From NCBI RefSeq assembly GCF_030295765.1, contig NZ_AP027292.1:930001-994000 (forward strand): a DNA stretch of 64,000 nucleotides. Direction: 5' to 3'. The stretch is from Neptuniibacter halophilus (GTDB lineage: Bacteria; Pseudomonadota; Gammaproteobacteria; Pseudomonadales; Balneatricaceae). Position numbers and translations under genes: made by a program. Under the pieces are notes generated by a model. The model made no database searches and was not told where the DNA came from. It was given only the letters and a program-made list of their open reading frames with translations. Of the stretch, positions 19,603 to 28,045 are shown piece after piece. The stretch's first letter is position 1; every line of letters starts with the position of its first letter.

Positions 19603-21279
19603 TTAAATCTTAAACTGCGAGATCTGCCCTTTCAGCACTTCGTTAATATGGTTAAGTGATTTACACGCCTCTACGGTTTTATCCACCCCTTCTGAGGTTC
19701 TACCCGAAAGGTCGTTGACCTGAGTGATGCGCTTATCGATCTCTTCAGACACCGCGGTCTGTTGTTCGGTTGCGCTGGCGATCTGGGTGTTCATGTCGTC
19801 GATGATCTGAATTGCTTCGGTGATGGCAATCAACGCACCGCTGGCTTCATCGGCACCTTCAACGGTCTCTTTGCAGGACTCATGGCTGACTTTCATCGCA
19901 TCGACGGCCTGCTGAGTGAGCTGCTGCATCTCGGCTATGATCGTCTGAATCTCTCCGCTGCTGGCATTGGCTCTTCCTGCCAGCGCTCTGACCTCATCGG
20001 CTACTACCGCAAAGCCTCGTCCCTGCTCACCGGCCCGTGCCGCCTCGATCGCAGCATTCAGCGCCAGCAGGTTGGTCTGTTCCGCCACATCCTTGATCAC
20101 ATTGATAACGGTCGAGACCTCTTCGGATTTCTGATTCAGGGTGTTGATCACGCCTACCGCACTTTCGACTTCATCCACCAGCGCGGCAACCGAATCGTGC
20201 GCTTTATCCACCACCTGCTTACCCGTATGGGTATGTTCATTAGCATTCCGCGCCTGACTGGAAGCGGCCTGAGTGTTGTGCGCCACCTCTAAAGAGGAAG
20301 CCGTCATCTCAGTTATCGCTGCTGCGATCTGCTGGATCTCCTCCTGCTGTTTATGGATTGAGCTGTTGCCATCCAGCATCGCCTGATAGGTGGCATCAGA
20401 AGCGGCTGACAGCTCCTGTGTCGAAGCACGCACTTTGGCCAGCAGCGTCTGAATTTTCTCAGCAAAATGATTAAACGATTCTGAGATTGAGGACATCTCA
20501 TCATTACCCTCAACCACCAGCCGGGCTGTCAGGTCGCCATCGCCATCGGCCACCTCACGCATTAACTTCACCGTGCGATTGATCGGTACCAGTGCCGCTT
20601 TAATGATCAGTAAAGTGGAGATAACGGAGACCGCCACCAAGATAAACAGCAGCGAGACAATCAGGGTTTCACTCCACTTTATCTCGGTCAACGCAGCGCC
20701 CGCCTGATCCGCTATCGAGCGGTTATAATCCCTTGCCTGCTCACTGATCTGTACCTGCCCTTTGGTAAAATCACTCAGGCTACTGATCTGCTCTGCCTGA
20801 GCAGCGATCTGGTTACTGAACTCGACCATCTGTTTGGTGGAATCGCCCAGGCTGATTAAGGCCTCCCTGCGCAGCCTTTCATCGATATCAGCAACCTCAT
20901 CGCTGATCTCCTCAAACAACTCAAGCGAGTATTCATCCTCTACATCAGCAGAGAGTTCCTCGATTGTCTCATTCAACTCACGCAACGTCAGACTGATATC
21001 TTCTACTTTGCGACTCAGCAATTGAGTGCGCTGATTAGCCCGACTGATACCATCCACAATCGCCAGACTTTCAACATTCAGTGATTCGAGCTGCTGACTC
21101 CCCTGCGTTGCTCCCTCTGCGGTCTGCGCCGCAGCATCTGCGCTGGTTTGCGCGGATTGCACCACTAAGTGCAATTGCTGCGACAGGCTTTTAAAGGTAA
21201 AAACCGAGATCAGCCCGACCACCAGAATCAGCCCGGTCACAACAAAGCTACTCGTGTAGAGTTTTGTCTTAATACGCAT
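19603..21279 (-). CDS. Methyl-accepting chemotaxis protein
   Basis: A 558-residue transmembrane chemoreceptor. TM1 spans about residues 10-32, a helical periplasmic domain 33-204, TM2 about 205-227, then a HAMP domain ([20 protein letters not shown]) and the cytoplasmic signalling coiled coil with its hairpin tip [20 protein letters not shown]. No CheR-docking pentapeptide is seen at the end (ISQFKI). The periplasmic part is long and helical without an obvious Cache or PAS fold, which fits a four-helix bundle. The gene lies 41 bases after a secreted PilJ-repeat protein, a plausible ligand-binding partner. Confidence 0.95.
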   Translation of the reverse strand: MRIKTKLYTSSFVVTGLILVVGLISVFTFKSLSQQLHLVVQSAQTSADAAAQTAEGATQGSQQLESLNVESLAIVDGISRANQRTQLLSRKVEDISLTLRELNETIEELSADVEDEYSLELFEEISDEVADIDERLRREALISLGDSTKQMVEFSNQIAAQAEQISSLSDFTKGQVQISEQARDYNRSIADQAGAALTEIKWSETLIVSLLFILVAVSVISTLLIIKAALVPINRTVKLMREVADGDGDLTARLVVEGNDEMSSISESFNHFAEKIQTLLAKVRASTQELSAASDATYQAMLDGNSSIHKQQEEIQQIAAAITEMTASSLEVAHNTQAASSQARNANEHTHTGKQVVDKAHDSVAALVDEVESAVGVINTLNQKSEEVSTVINVIKDVAEQTNLLALNAAIEAARAGEQGRGFAVVADEVRALAGRANASSGEIQTIIAEMQQLTQQAVDAMKVSHESCKETVEGADEASGALIAITEAIQIIDDMNTQIASATEQQTAVSEEIDKRITQVNDLSGRTSEGVDKTVEACKSLNHINEVLKGQISQFKI

Positions 21280-21320
21280 AGAAACCTTTCCGGTCAGTTG
21301 ATGAGCAAAGTCAGAAGAAC

Positions 21321-22223
21321 TTACTTCGCCGCTTCCAGCTCATACATTTTTACGGCTTTATTCATCTCTGAGAGCAAAGGAAGATTGCTGGCAGCCACTT
21401 TTGAGATCATCGCGGCATCAACAGCCGTGGTTTTATAGTCCGCTGCGGTTTGCATAAGCGGCATAAAGTCAGTCCACAGCGCTTTCACCTGATCGAGCTG
21501 CTCAACAATAGACGGCTGTTTTGTTCCCGGCAGACCGAGATTCTCATCTCCGGCCACGAGCCCGGTGAGGGTTTTATCAAACAATGTATAAGTTTCCAGA
21601 AGATTGAGCTTATTCGTCTCCACCTCATGCTGAAGTGCAATCAGGAAGAACTCTTTACTCATTTTCTGAGTCAGCATCCGCTGCTTACCTGCCAGATTGA
21701 TGGTCGCCGCTAACCCCGGCGCCGATTCCAGACCATTTTTCTGCGCATCTTTTTCATACAGACCTACCGCTTTGTTCATCTCCTTCAACAGGGGGAGGTT
21801 CTGACTGGCAATCAACTGCAACTGCTCTGCAGATACCGCTTTAGACGCCAGAACCGTCTGCACTACCGAGTAGAACTCAGCCCAGATGCCATCAACCTTA
21901 TCCAGTTGTTTCAGGATACGCCGTTTCTCAGTGACCGGCAGACCCAGTGAACTGTCTCCATTGCGCAGACCTTTGAGGGTTTTATCGAAAAGCGTTGCGG
22001 TATTACTCAGGTTCTGCAGATTTTTATCCACGTCGACACCCAGCGCGACCAGCGCCACCTCCTTCGACATTTTCTGGCTGAGCATTCTCTGCTTACCTGA
22101 CAGATTCAGCACAACACCATACTCGGCCGCCGTAGGCGCAGCCTTCAGTGGAGAGAATGCAAACAGGCAGAGAAACGGGATAAGGAACAGTTTGGCTTTA
22201 ACTGTATTCAGAGCAGACATCAT
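21321..22223 (-). CDS. Secreted protein with two PilJ-type sensor repeats
   Basis: A 300-residue protein with a signal peptide (hydrophobic core [13 protein letters not shown], cleavage near PLKA-AP) and two copies of the type IV pilus methyl-accepting N-terminal (PilJ) domain. The first copy has [17 protein letters not shown], the second [17 protein letters not shown]. Each copy also carries a TLFDKTL segment, a GLP-x(4-5)-I/LxxLDxV segment and an NLPLL-x-EMNKAVxxYE end. There is no transmembrane anchor or signalling domain, so it should be free in the periplasm. AAGGAAAAG precedes two adjacent ATGs (22223, 22220). It is the first gene of an apparent operon with the chemoreceptor. The ligand is unknown; NarX/NarQ sensors, which bind nitrate, share this helical fold. 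Confidence 0.85.
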   Translation of the reverse strand: MMSALNTVKAKLFLIPFLCLFAFSPLKAAPTAAEYGVVLNLSGKQRMLSQKMSKEVALVALGVDVDKNLQNLSNTATLFDKTLKGLRNGDSSLGLPVTEKRRILKQLDKVDGIWAEFYSVVQTVLASKAVSAEQLQLIASQNLPLLKEMNKAVGLYEKDAQKNGLESAPGLAATINLAGKQRMLTQKMSKEFFLIALQHEVETNKLNLLETYTLFDKTLTGLVAGDENLGLPGTKQPSIVEQLDQVKALWTDFMPLMQTAADYKTTAVDAAMISKVAASNLPLLSEMNKAVKMYELEAAK

Positions 22224-22451
22224 CTTTTCCTTGATCTGATAATTTAGGCAGTCCTGAAAGCGTAGTAACTGACAAGGAAATCAACAAGCTACAACATTCA
22301 GTAAACGAGGCCTGATCGCCCTTTCCTTGATATGGCTCAGCCGCCCGATCGGCTTTGTGAGTACAGATTACCCCTTTAGGTGTATTAACTTGCAGACAGG
22401 ATTCTCCGACTATTCTTACTGCATTCACCACATCATCAGTAAAGATCGATT

Positions 22452-23381
22452 ATGCGTCGAATCAGACACTTACTTCCAAGGCTCTACTGTTTTTCAATTG
22501 TCGCTAAACAGCGCAGTTTTACCCAAGCCGCTGAGGAGCTGAATATTTCCCAGTCGGGAGTCAGTTATCAGATTAAGAAACTCGAAGAACAACTCGGCTA
22601 CGCCCTGATGATCCGGGAACCGCGCCGTCCAATTCAACTGACAGATAAAGGCCGTACACTGCTGCACCTTTGTGAGGAGATCTACGCCAATCTGGAAAAT
22701 ACGCTGGATGAGATGAGCGGTGACAGCCTCTCAGGAGAACTGTCGATCACCTCCGATGTTTGCTTCGGCTCACTGGTTCTGGCGCCGGCACTCGGCTTTA
22801 TTGAACAACGCTACCCCAACCTATCGCTACGGATGCAGTTTCAGGATGAGTTTATCGAGCTGGGAAACAGAAATATTGATATCGCTATTCGCTCACTGAC
22901 CAGCGACCCGGATCTGGATTACATTCCCCTGTGTAAAACACGGATGCATCTGGTCGCCAGCAAAGCTTACCTGAGTAACGCAGGGCCAATCAGGAAACTG
23001 GAAGACCTCTACCAGCATAAGATTCTTTGCAGCGGAGAGGATGACTTCGACTGGCACAACCTGATCACTCAGGTTCCGCATCTGGACTGGCACAAACTGA
23101 ATAAACATTGCATGATCAACAACCTGCAGGCCCTGAGCCAGTCGATGTGCGCAGGCTCGGGGATCGCCTACCTTGCCGCTTATACGGTAGCATCCCAGCT
23201 GATGGAGGGCTCCATTGAGACCTTGCTGGAGAACCAGATCCCCGACATGGAGATCTCCTACTATCTCGCCTGCCGTACACACACGGCCAACAACCCGAAA
23301 ACCCGTGCGTTCTGTGAACGAATCAAAGACTACATTCAGCAGTCGGAATTGAGTGCTTTTCTTCAGACCCCGGATGGATAA
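22452..23381 (+). CDS. LysR-family transcriptional regulator
   Basis: A 309-residue regulator. The N-terminal winged helix-turn-helix spans about residues 10-70 (FSIVAKQRSFTQAAEELNIS followed by QSGVSYQIKKLEEQLG) and is of the GcvA/AmpR-like type. The substrate-binding domain (about 95-300) has two lobes (SLVLAPALGFIEQRYPNL; ICSGEDDF region; GSGIAYLAAY). It is divergent from the PilJ-repeat protein (228-base gap) and convergent with the PuuA-like gene, so either could be its target. The effector is unknown. Confidence 0.92.
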   Translation: MRRIRHLLPRLYCFSIVAKQRSFTQAAEELNISQSGVSYQIKKLEEQLGYALMIREPRRPIQLTDKGRTLLHLCEEIYANLENTLDEMSGDSLSGELSITSDVCFGSLVLAPALGFIEQRYPNLSLRMQFQDEFIELGNRNIDIAIRSLTSDPDLDYIPLCKTRMHLVASKAYLSNAGPIRKLEDLYQHKILCSGEDDFDWHNLITQVPHLDWHKLNKHCMINNLQALSQSMCAGSGIAYLAAYTVASQLMEGSIETLLENQIPDMEISYYLACRTHTANNPKTRAFCERIKDYIQQSELSAFLQTPDG

Positions 23382-23443
23382 GGTGAACGCTCAGACAGCG
23401 ATCTGTGCAGGCATACTTTTCCCGAATTCAGCCGGGACGGTTA

Positions 23444-24781
23444 TCAGAGATACCAGTCATACTCGCGCGCGGAGATCTCGTTTTCAAACTCAAGAAGTTC
23501 ACTCAGACGCTGAGCGGCAAACACCTCAACAAACTCATCACCTAAATAGGTTTTAAGCACCTCCGACTGACGACACAGCGCTATAGCACTGCGCAAATCC
23601 ACAGGCAGCCCCTCTGCATTGAGGCAGATATCCTGAACCGGCTCGGGCGGTTCGGCAGCCGCATCAAGACCGTAGTGAATACCGGCCAGAACCACCGCCA
23701 TCGCCAGATAGGGGTTCGCATCGGCCCCTGCCACCCGGTGCTCAACCCTGCGATTGCGTTCATCGGAGAGCGGAATGCGCACGGCAACAGAGCGGTTTTC
23801 ATAACCCCAGTTGGGTGTAAGTGGCGTATTGTTACCGGGCTTCAGCCGCCGAAACGAATTGATATTAGGAGCAAAGAACAGCATCGAAGCCGGCATAAGC
23901 TGCAGTAATCCTGCAACCACCTGACGCAGCCTTTCATCCTGATTCGGGCTGAGAATATTCTCGCCCGAAGCACCGTACAGGCTGGCATGAAAATGGAATC
24001 CGTTACCCGCCTCCTGCAGATAAGGTTTAGCCATAAAGCTGGCCTGATAGCCATGCTTGAGCGCCACCCCTCTGACGATGCGCTGAAACAATACACACTG
24101 ATCCGCAGCCGCCATTACATCTTCATTATGCTGCAGGTTGATCTCATACTGACCCGGCCCTAATTCCGCAGATACAGGGCCGGTTATCACTCCCTGCTGT
24201 TCACAACATTGGATAATTTCGCTCAGGCAATCGCCGTAATCGGCAATACGCTCTAATGACAGCACCGCTAAGCCATCAGCCCTGCCGGTCAGTTTTCCCT
24301 GAGGCGGCTCGATCTGCGCACTGCCATCCGCTTTTGGCCGGCAAAGATAAAACTCCAGCTCAAACGCCACCACCGGGAAACAGCCTGCCGCCTTTAAACT
24401 ATCCACAACCCGTTGCAGAACTGCGCGGGGCTCCCAGAACAGCGGTTCGCCCTGTTCCGTTGTGAAAGTCGCCATCACCTGGGCCCGGGGTACCGATTCC
24501 CAGCTCACATAATTCAGGCTGCCCGGCACCAACTGAATGTTTGCGTCCGGATCACCGTCATCAAAACCGTACCCTTTCGCATCAACCGGATAGCCTTTCG
24601 TGCACATCAGATGCATGGCTGCGGGCATCTTCGCCTGCCCCTTTGCCAGCTTTTCCAGATCACGGATCGGATAGCGCTTACCGAACAGCTTGCCGACCAG
24701 ATCCAGCGCAATCACATCCACTTCCCGAACATCCGGGTACTGGCTGATAAAACGTTCTATTTCGCTTTGCATATCCATCAT
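23444..24781 (-). CDS. Glutamine synthetase-family gamma-glutamylpolyamine (PuuA-like) ligase
   Basis: A 445-residue glutamine-synthetase-type ligase. It joins glutamate to an amine using ATP, most likely putrescine or a related amine in the Puu pathway. Catalytic segments are present: FELEFYLC, GPGQYEINLQHN, GNGFHFHASLYG, PLTPNWGYENRSVAVRIP and the glutamate-binding RRVEHRVAGADANPYLAMA. ATG 24781 is one base after the stop of the oxidase gene and has GGAAG seven bases upstream; two later in-frame ATGs (24778, 24772) are possible. Pairing with an FAD amine oxidase supports amine catabolism; true glutamine synthetase GlnA is less likely given the neighbour. Confidence 0.88.
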   Translation of the reverse strand: MMDMQSEIERFISQYPDVREVDVIALDLVGKLFGKRYPIRDLEKLAKGQAKMPAAMHLMCTKGYPVDAKGYGFDDGDPDANIQLVPGSLNYVSWESVPRAQVMATFTTEQGEPLFWEPRAVLQRVVDSLKAAGCFPVVAFELEFYLCRPKADGSAQIEPPQGKLTGRADGLAVLSLERIADYGDCLSEIIQCCEQQGVITGPVSAELGPGQYEINLQHNEDVMAAADQCVLFQRIVRGVALKHGYQASFMAKPYLQEAGNGFHFHASLYGASGENILSPNQDERLRQVVAGLLQLMPASMLFFAPNINSFRRLKPGNNTPLTPNWGYENRSVAVRIPLSDERNRRVEHRVAGADANPYLAMAVVLAGIHYGLDAAAEPPEPVQDICLNAEGLPVDLRSAIALCRQSEVLKTYLGDEFVEVFAAQRLSELLEFENEISAREYDWYL

Positions 24782-24782
24782 C

Positions 24783-26081
24783 CTACTTCCGGGAAGCCCC
24801 CAATTTGTCACGCAACAGGTAATACCAGGAGCCCATTATCACTGCCGGAACCTTGAGCAGACGCCCACCGGGCATCGGCATCTGTTTAACATTTGCAAAC
24901 ACATCAAAGCGCTCGGCACTGCCCGCCACGGCCTCCGCCAGCAACCGTCCCATAATATGGGTGGTCGTCACCCCGGTACCGGAGTAACCGTGCGCATAAA
25001 ACACACTGGACCCGGGCAAACGACCCACATCCGGCATGCGACTGTAGGTAATGGCAAAGTTACCGCCCCAACTGTAGTCCACCTTGACGTCCTGCAACTG
25101 CGGGAACACCTTCAGCATATTCTGCCGCAGGCGCTGGCTGACATTACGCGGCTCTTTACCGCCATAAAAACTCTCGCCACCGAACAACAGACGCTGATCA
25201 CCGGTCAGACGGTAATAATCAAGCACATAGTTCCAGTCACAAAAACCATAATCTTTACGGATAATCTCCTTTGCCAGCGCATCCGGGAGCGGCTCGGTAG
25301 TGACGATAAAGCTGCTGACCGGTACCAGCCTGGCCTCCATCTCAGGAACCAGATTGCCCAGATAAGCGTTACCCGCCAGCACCACCTGTTTAGCCTTGAC
25401 CCTGCCCAGCTCGGTATACACGGTCGGAGTCATGGTTTTGTCTATTTTCGTCACACGGGAGTTTTCAAAGATCTCACCACCAAGACCAAGTAACGCCCGC
25501 GCTTCACCCCGCGCCAGATTCAGCGGGTGCAAATGAGCCCCATTCGGATCATAGTAAGTACCCACATAGTTCTCACTGCCCACCATCTGCTGTACAGCAG
25601 CATGACCAGCATTCACCTTGATATCGTCATGACCACAACGTGCCCAGACCTCCCGCTCATGTTCCATCGCCTGTAACTGGCGATCACAGGTCGCAAGGCC
25701 CGCATGACCCTCTTTAAGATCACACTCAATCTGATAATCCTCAACAAACTGGCGAATGATCTGACACCCCTCCAGCACAAACTCCAGATACTTTCTGGTA
25801 TCTTCCAGACCAAAGCGCTGCTCCAGCATGCCGATACCGTTGTTATAACCGATGATCGCCTGGCCACCATTGCGTCCTGATGCCCCCCAACCTACCCTCT
25901 CGCCTTCCAGCAGAATCACTTTATAGCCCCGTTTAGCGAGATGGATCGCACTGGACAGACCGGTAAAACCAGCCCCTACCACGCACACATCACACTGATG
26001 TTCCCCCTGCAGAGTGGGTAGCGATAACTCGCTGTTGAGCGAGTTGGCGTAGTAAGAATTTACGTAGGAGGCATTCGCCAT
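24783..26081 (-). CDS. FAD-dependent oxidoreductase, gamma-glutamylputrescine oxidase (PuuB)-like
   Basis: A 432-residue DAO-family flavoenzyme. It oxidises a secondary amine such as gamma-glutamylputrescine to the aldehyde with release of ammonia and peroxide. The Rossmann motif VVGAGFTGLSSAIHLAKRGY is near residue 34, followed by GWGASGRNGGQAI and the C-terminal FAD-contact YAHGYSGTGVTTTHI. Length and motifs match PuuB (E. coli 426). It precedes the PuuA-like ligase by one base in one operon. The rest of a puu set (aldehyde dehydrogenase, hydrolase) is not in the window. Confidence 0.9.
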   Translation of the reverse strand: MANASYVNSYYANSLNSELSLPTLQGEHQCDVCVVGAGFTGLSSAIHLAKRGYKVILLEGERVGWGASGRNGGQAIIGYNNGIGMLEQRFGLEDTRKYLEFVLEGCQIIRQFVEDYQIECDLKEGHAGLATCDRQLQAMEHEREVWARCGHDDIKVNAGHAAVQQMVGSENYVGTYYDPNGAHLHPLNLARGEARALLGLGGEIFENSRVTKIDKTMTPTVYTELGRVKAKQVVLAGNAYLGNLVPEMEARLVPVSSFIVTTEPLPDALAKEIIRKDYGFCDWNYVLDYYRLTGDQRLLFGGESFYGGKEPRNVSQRLRQNMLKVFPQLQDVKVDYSWGGNFAITYSRMPDVGRLPGSSVFYAHGYSGTGVTTTHIMGRLLAEAVAGSAERFDVFANVKQMPMPGGRLLKVPAVIMGSWYYLLRDKLGASRK

Positions 26082-26426
26082 AATGAGTCCATTTCAGTCA
26101 ATTGGTTGTTAGTGACTACCACTATGCGAAAAGCCTATGGATGAGTGAAATACTTATATTTGATGCATGAATCAGTAAAACAAATGCATGCGGTCGGGCC
26201 TCACAGCGCCTCCCTCAAAAGCCAGAAATCCCCCACCGGTAGACATAGGAAAATATTGTGCGGCGCAATTTAACTTTACTACACAGCTATTTATTGGCTG
26301 CACTGTAATGAACCGCTCACACTTAACCAGCACTATTAAGAAGCCCTGAGAATAATAAAAAGCCCACCAAAAACCACATAACAATTTGATAAATAACAAT
26401 ATTAATTTTCTGGCATTGACTGTGCT

Positions 26427-26456
26427 TTAACAACTTCAGCCAATGATGGCTATAAC
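26427..26456 (+). promoter_or_regulatory. Sigma-70-like promoter of candidate small RNA
   Basis: TTAACA (26427-26432, 5 of 6 to the -35 consensus), an 18-base spacer, then TATAAC (26451-26456, 5 of 6 to -10). Transcription would start about 26463, directly ahead of two hairpins. Confidence 0.45.
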
Positions 26457-26462
26457 GCTTCA

Positions 26463-26592
26463 GAAACCCGATCAGGTGTTACCCCACCCGGCGGCTCTGA
26501 AGTTTTTATTGCAGTGCAAAAATTCGCTTACTGGACAATGGCGTCCACAGCTTGCCTGAGTAACTCAGGCGGGATGTGGGCGCCCTTTTTTT
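26463..26592 (+). ncRNA. Candidate small structured RNA, about 130 bases
   Basis: Bounded by a good promoter on the left and a strong intrinsic terminator on the right (26540-26592). It includes a first hairpin region (CTTCAGA 26458-26464 with TCTGAAG 26496-26502, a GGTG/CACC pair inside, then TTTTTATT) and the terminator stem. No reading frame with a start signal is seen inside. It matches no RNA family I know. It could instead be the leader of a gene lost downstream, since only a cyanase stub follows the insertion sequence. If transcription starts at 26463, the first hairpin's left arm is partly cut. Confidence 0.35.
26540..26592 (+). terminator. Strong nested intrinsic terminator
   Basis: Outer stem GGCGTCCACA (26540-26549) with TGTGGGCGCC (26575-26584), ten pairs including one G-U. 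Inner stem GCCTGAG (26554-26560) with CTCAGGC (26564-26570) around loop TAA. Seven T residues follow at 26586-26592. Confidence 0.8.
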
Positions 26593-26602
26593 GCCCGGAA
26601 GG

Positions 26603-26640
26603 GGTAATCCTCCCATTTTTAACTGGCGCTAAAAGTAGAA
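26603..26640 (+). repeat. IS terminal inverted repeat (orfB end)
   Basis: Starts GGTAATCCTCCC and ends in AAAAGTAGAA. Pairs with 27749-27787 with one gap in the middle; the first eight and last ten bases are identical. Confidence 0.85.
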
Positions 26641-26641
26641 G

Positions 26642-27457
26642 TTAAGCCACCCTTAGTGGCGGCTTGCCGCCATTGGCTTTATGAGGGCGCTCATGATTGT
26701 AAAACCAGAGCCACCGCGTTGCATAGTCTTGTACCTCCTCGAGTGTTTCGAATAGATGTTTACTGACCCAGCTGTACCTGATTGTGCGGTTATGCCGTTC
26801 AATGTAGGCGTTCTGCTGAGGCTTACCTGGCTGGATATATTCAATTCGAATATTCCGCTTTTTAGCCCAATGAGTGAACTCGTGACTTATGAACTCAGGC
26901 CCGTTATCACAGCGCAGCACCGAAGGCTTTCCACGCCACTCGATCAATTGATTCAGTGTTCTGATGACGCGTATGGCAGGCAGTGAGAATCCTGCCTCAA
27001 TCGCTAGACCTTCACGTCGAAAATCATCAATGACGTTAAATAGACGGTAATTACGGCCCTCTGAAAGTTGGTCGTGCATGAAGTCCATTGACCAAACCTG
27101 ATTCTGGCGTAGCGGTTGCTTCAGAGGCTCTGGCTTATGCCGATTCAGTCGTCGACGTGGCCGTATCCTGAGATTAAGCGACAACTCGCAGTAAATTCGG
27201 TAAACCCGCTTATGATTCCAGTGGAAACCTTCCACATTACGGAGGTAATCAAAACACAAACCAAAGCTCCAATCCGACTCTTTATCTGTCAGTTTGATCA
27301 ACCAATCAGCAATTTCAGCGTTCTCAGAATCCAGCTTAGGCTGATACCGATAACAGCTTTCGCTGATACCAAAGGCTAAACATGCCAGCCGGATGCTGGT
27401 TCCTTGGGTGGCTACGGCCTGTTGCGCCATCTCCTTGCGCTGAGACGGCTTTACCAC
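26642..27457 (-). CDS. IS3-family transposase OrfB (DDE integrase core)
   Basis: A 271-residue catalytic part of the transposase. It has an HTH_21-like N-terminal segment ([14 protein letters not shown]...[13 protein letters not shown]) and an rve integrase core. The three acidic residues are seen in [22 protein letters not shown] and [10 protein letters not shown], the last two about 35 residues apart as in IS3 enzymes. It opens with a GTG at 27457 inside the end of orfA and in the -1 frame, so it is normally made as an OrfAB fusion by frameshifting. The C-terminal [16 protein letters not shown] is typical. No frame damage is visible. Confidence 0.95.
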   Translation of the reverse strand: MVKPSQRKEMAQQAVATQGTSIRLACLAFGISESCYRYQPKLDSENAEIADWLIKLTDKESDWSFGLCFDYLRNVEGFHWNHKRVYRIYCELSLNLRIRPRRRLNRHKPEPLKQPLRQNQVWSMDFMHDQLSEGRNYRLFNVIDDFRREGLAIEAGFSLPAIRVIRTLNQLIEWRGKPSVLRCDNGPEFISHEFTHWAKKRNIRIEYIQPGKPQQNAYIERHNRTIRYSWVSKHLFETLEEVQDYATRWLWFYNHERPHKANGGKPPLRVA

Positions 27458-27717
27458 TTTTTTTGTAAAGCCTCTTGGACAATCTCAGCCTTGATGCGCT
27501 CTTCAGCATACATTTTCTTGAGACGGCGGTTTTCTTCTTCCAGCTCCTTCATACGGGCCATTAATGAAGCATCCATGCCGCCGTACTTTGCACGCCATTT
27601 ATAGAATGTCGCTGAACTCATGCCGTGCTCACGGCACAGTTCAGGCACGGGGGTTCCTGCTTCAGCCTGTTTAAGAATCGCCATGATCTGGCTGTCGGTA
27701 TAACGTGATTTTTTCAT
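27451..27717 (-). CDS. IS3-family transposase OrfA (helix-turn-helix and leucine zipper)
   Basis: An 88-residue DNA-binding part. The helix-turn-helix starts [20 protein letters not shown], with [20 protein letters not shown] as the recognition region. A coiled coil follows ([19 protein letters not shown]), which mediates oligomerisation. It binds the terminal repeats and regulates transposition. It ends QKKW just after the slippery run where ribosomes shift into orfB. Confidence 0.95.
   Translation of the reverse strand: MKKSRYTDSQIMAILKQAEAGTPVPELCREHGMSSATFYKWRAKYGGMDASLMARMKELEEENRRLKKMYAEERIKAEIVQEALQKKW
27457..27464 (-). other. Programmed -1 frameshift site of the IS
   Basis: On the minus strand orfA reads CAA AAA AAG TGG TAA, which places the canonical slippery heptamer A_AAA_AAG two codons before its stop. 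Slipping back one base continues into orfB (K-K-V-V-K-P-S). Confidence 0.85.
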
Positions 27718-27748
27718 AAGAATCTCCTGCGTTTAGGTTACGAGAAAA

Positions 27749-27787
27749 TTCTACTTTTGAGGACCGTTAATTTTCGGGGGGATTACC
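27749..27787 (-). repeat. IS terminal inverted repeat (orfA end)
   Basis: Read on the minus strand it starts GGTAATCCCCCC and ends AAAAGTAGAA; the partner of 26603-26640. Confidence 0.85.
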
Positions 27788-27824
27788 AAGGCAGCCACCA
27801 ATGGAAACCGATAACAAGGCATAA

Positions 27825-27977
27825 CTATGGCTTAAGGAACTGACCCACGGAGAGTTTGGCGACAACATAATGAGCGCTATCGACTTCTCTATGGATATCC
27901 AGCGCGAAGAAAACCCGAATGGGGATCGGGTGAATGTGGTGCTTTCAGGTAAGTTCTTGCCGTATAAGACGTACTGA
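27825..27977 (+). pseudogene. cynS: Cyanase (CynS) C-terminal stub
   Basis: An open frame from just after an in-frame TAA (27822) to TGA 27975-27977. It encodes about 50 residues ending EFGDNIMSAIDF, SMDIQREENPNGDRV and SGKFLPYK-TY, matching the end of cyanase (E. coli KFGDGIISAINF...LDGKYLP). Cyanase is about 156 residues and breaks cyanate down with bicarbonate. The N-terminal two thirds, including the catalytic Arg, are missing, and TATGGCTTAAGG just upstream suggests an additional frameshift (Tyr-Gly then Leu-Lys). The missing part is not on the far side of the IS, so truncation came before or independently of that insertion. Confidence 0.8.
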
Positions 27978-27984
27978 AAACACA

Positions 27985-28019
27985 GTAACCGGCCTGAGTT
28001 CAGAATACAGGCCAGTTAC
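27985..28019 (+). terminator. Hairpin after the cyanase stub
   Basis: GTAACCGGCCTG (27985-27996) pairs with CAGGCCAGTTAC (28008-28019), eleven pairs with one C-A mismatch. There is no T-run after it on the plus strand; it may serve either strand at the end of the leftward dehydratase gene. Confidence 0.4.
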
Positions 28020-28045
28020 TCGCAGGGGTAGAAATTGGAAGCCAC

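Larger units (their letters stand above)
26082..26602. other. 521-base non-coding region upstream of the amine operon
   Basis: It must contain the leftward promoter of the oxidase gene, though I find no convincing hexamers. Its right half carries a rightward promoter-like sequence and two nested hairpins with T-runs (listed separately as a candidate small RNA). A minus-strand open frame at 26172-26399 is hydrophobic but has no ribosome binding site or recognisable motif and is not called. Confidence 0.5.
26603..27787 (-). mobile_element. Apparently intact IS3-family insertion sequence, 1185 bp
   Basis: Ends begin with the identical inverted 8-mer GGTAATCC (26603-26610 and, inverted, 27780-27787). 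The similarity extends imperfectly for 38-39 bases to a shared AAAAGTAGAA core. A direct repeat AAGG flanks both sides (26599-26602 and 27788-27791), a 4-base target duplication as expected for IS3 elements. Inside are orfA and orfB, overlapping in the -1 frame with an A_AAA_AAG slip site. Both frames are open and the DDE residues are present, so it looks recent and possibly active. Confidence 0.93.

Noticed and set aside
26172..26399. Minus-strand open frame of 75 codons upstream of the amine operon
   Set aside because: Hydrophobic start but no ribosome binding site, no family motif, and it lies in a low-complexity AT-rich stretch.
26458..26510. Riboswitch (glycine, guanidine or glutamine type) in the first hairpin region
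   Set aside because: None of the conserved loop sequences of those classes is present, and no intact gene follows on the same strand.
26619..27770. Shorter insertion-sequence borders at TTAAC/GTTAA with a TTT duplication
   Set aside because: The inverted similarity continues outward to identical GGTAATCC tips flanked by AAGG on both sides, which gives a better and more informative border.
26603..27787. cynS disrupted by the insertion sequence
   Set aside because: The missing N-terminal part of cynS is not on the left side of the element, so the IS did not simply split the gene.
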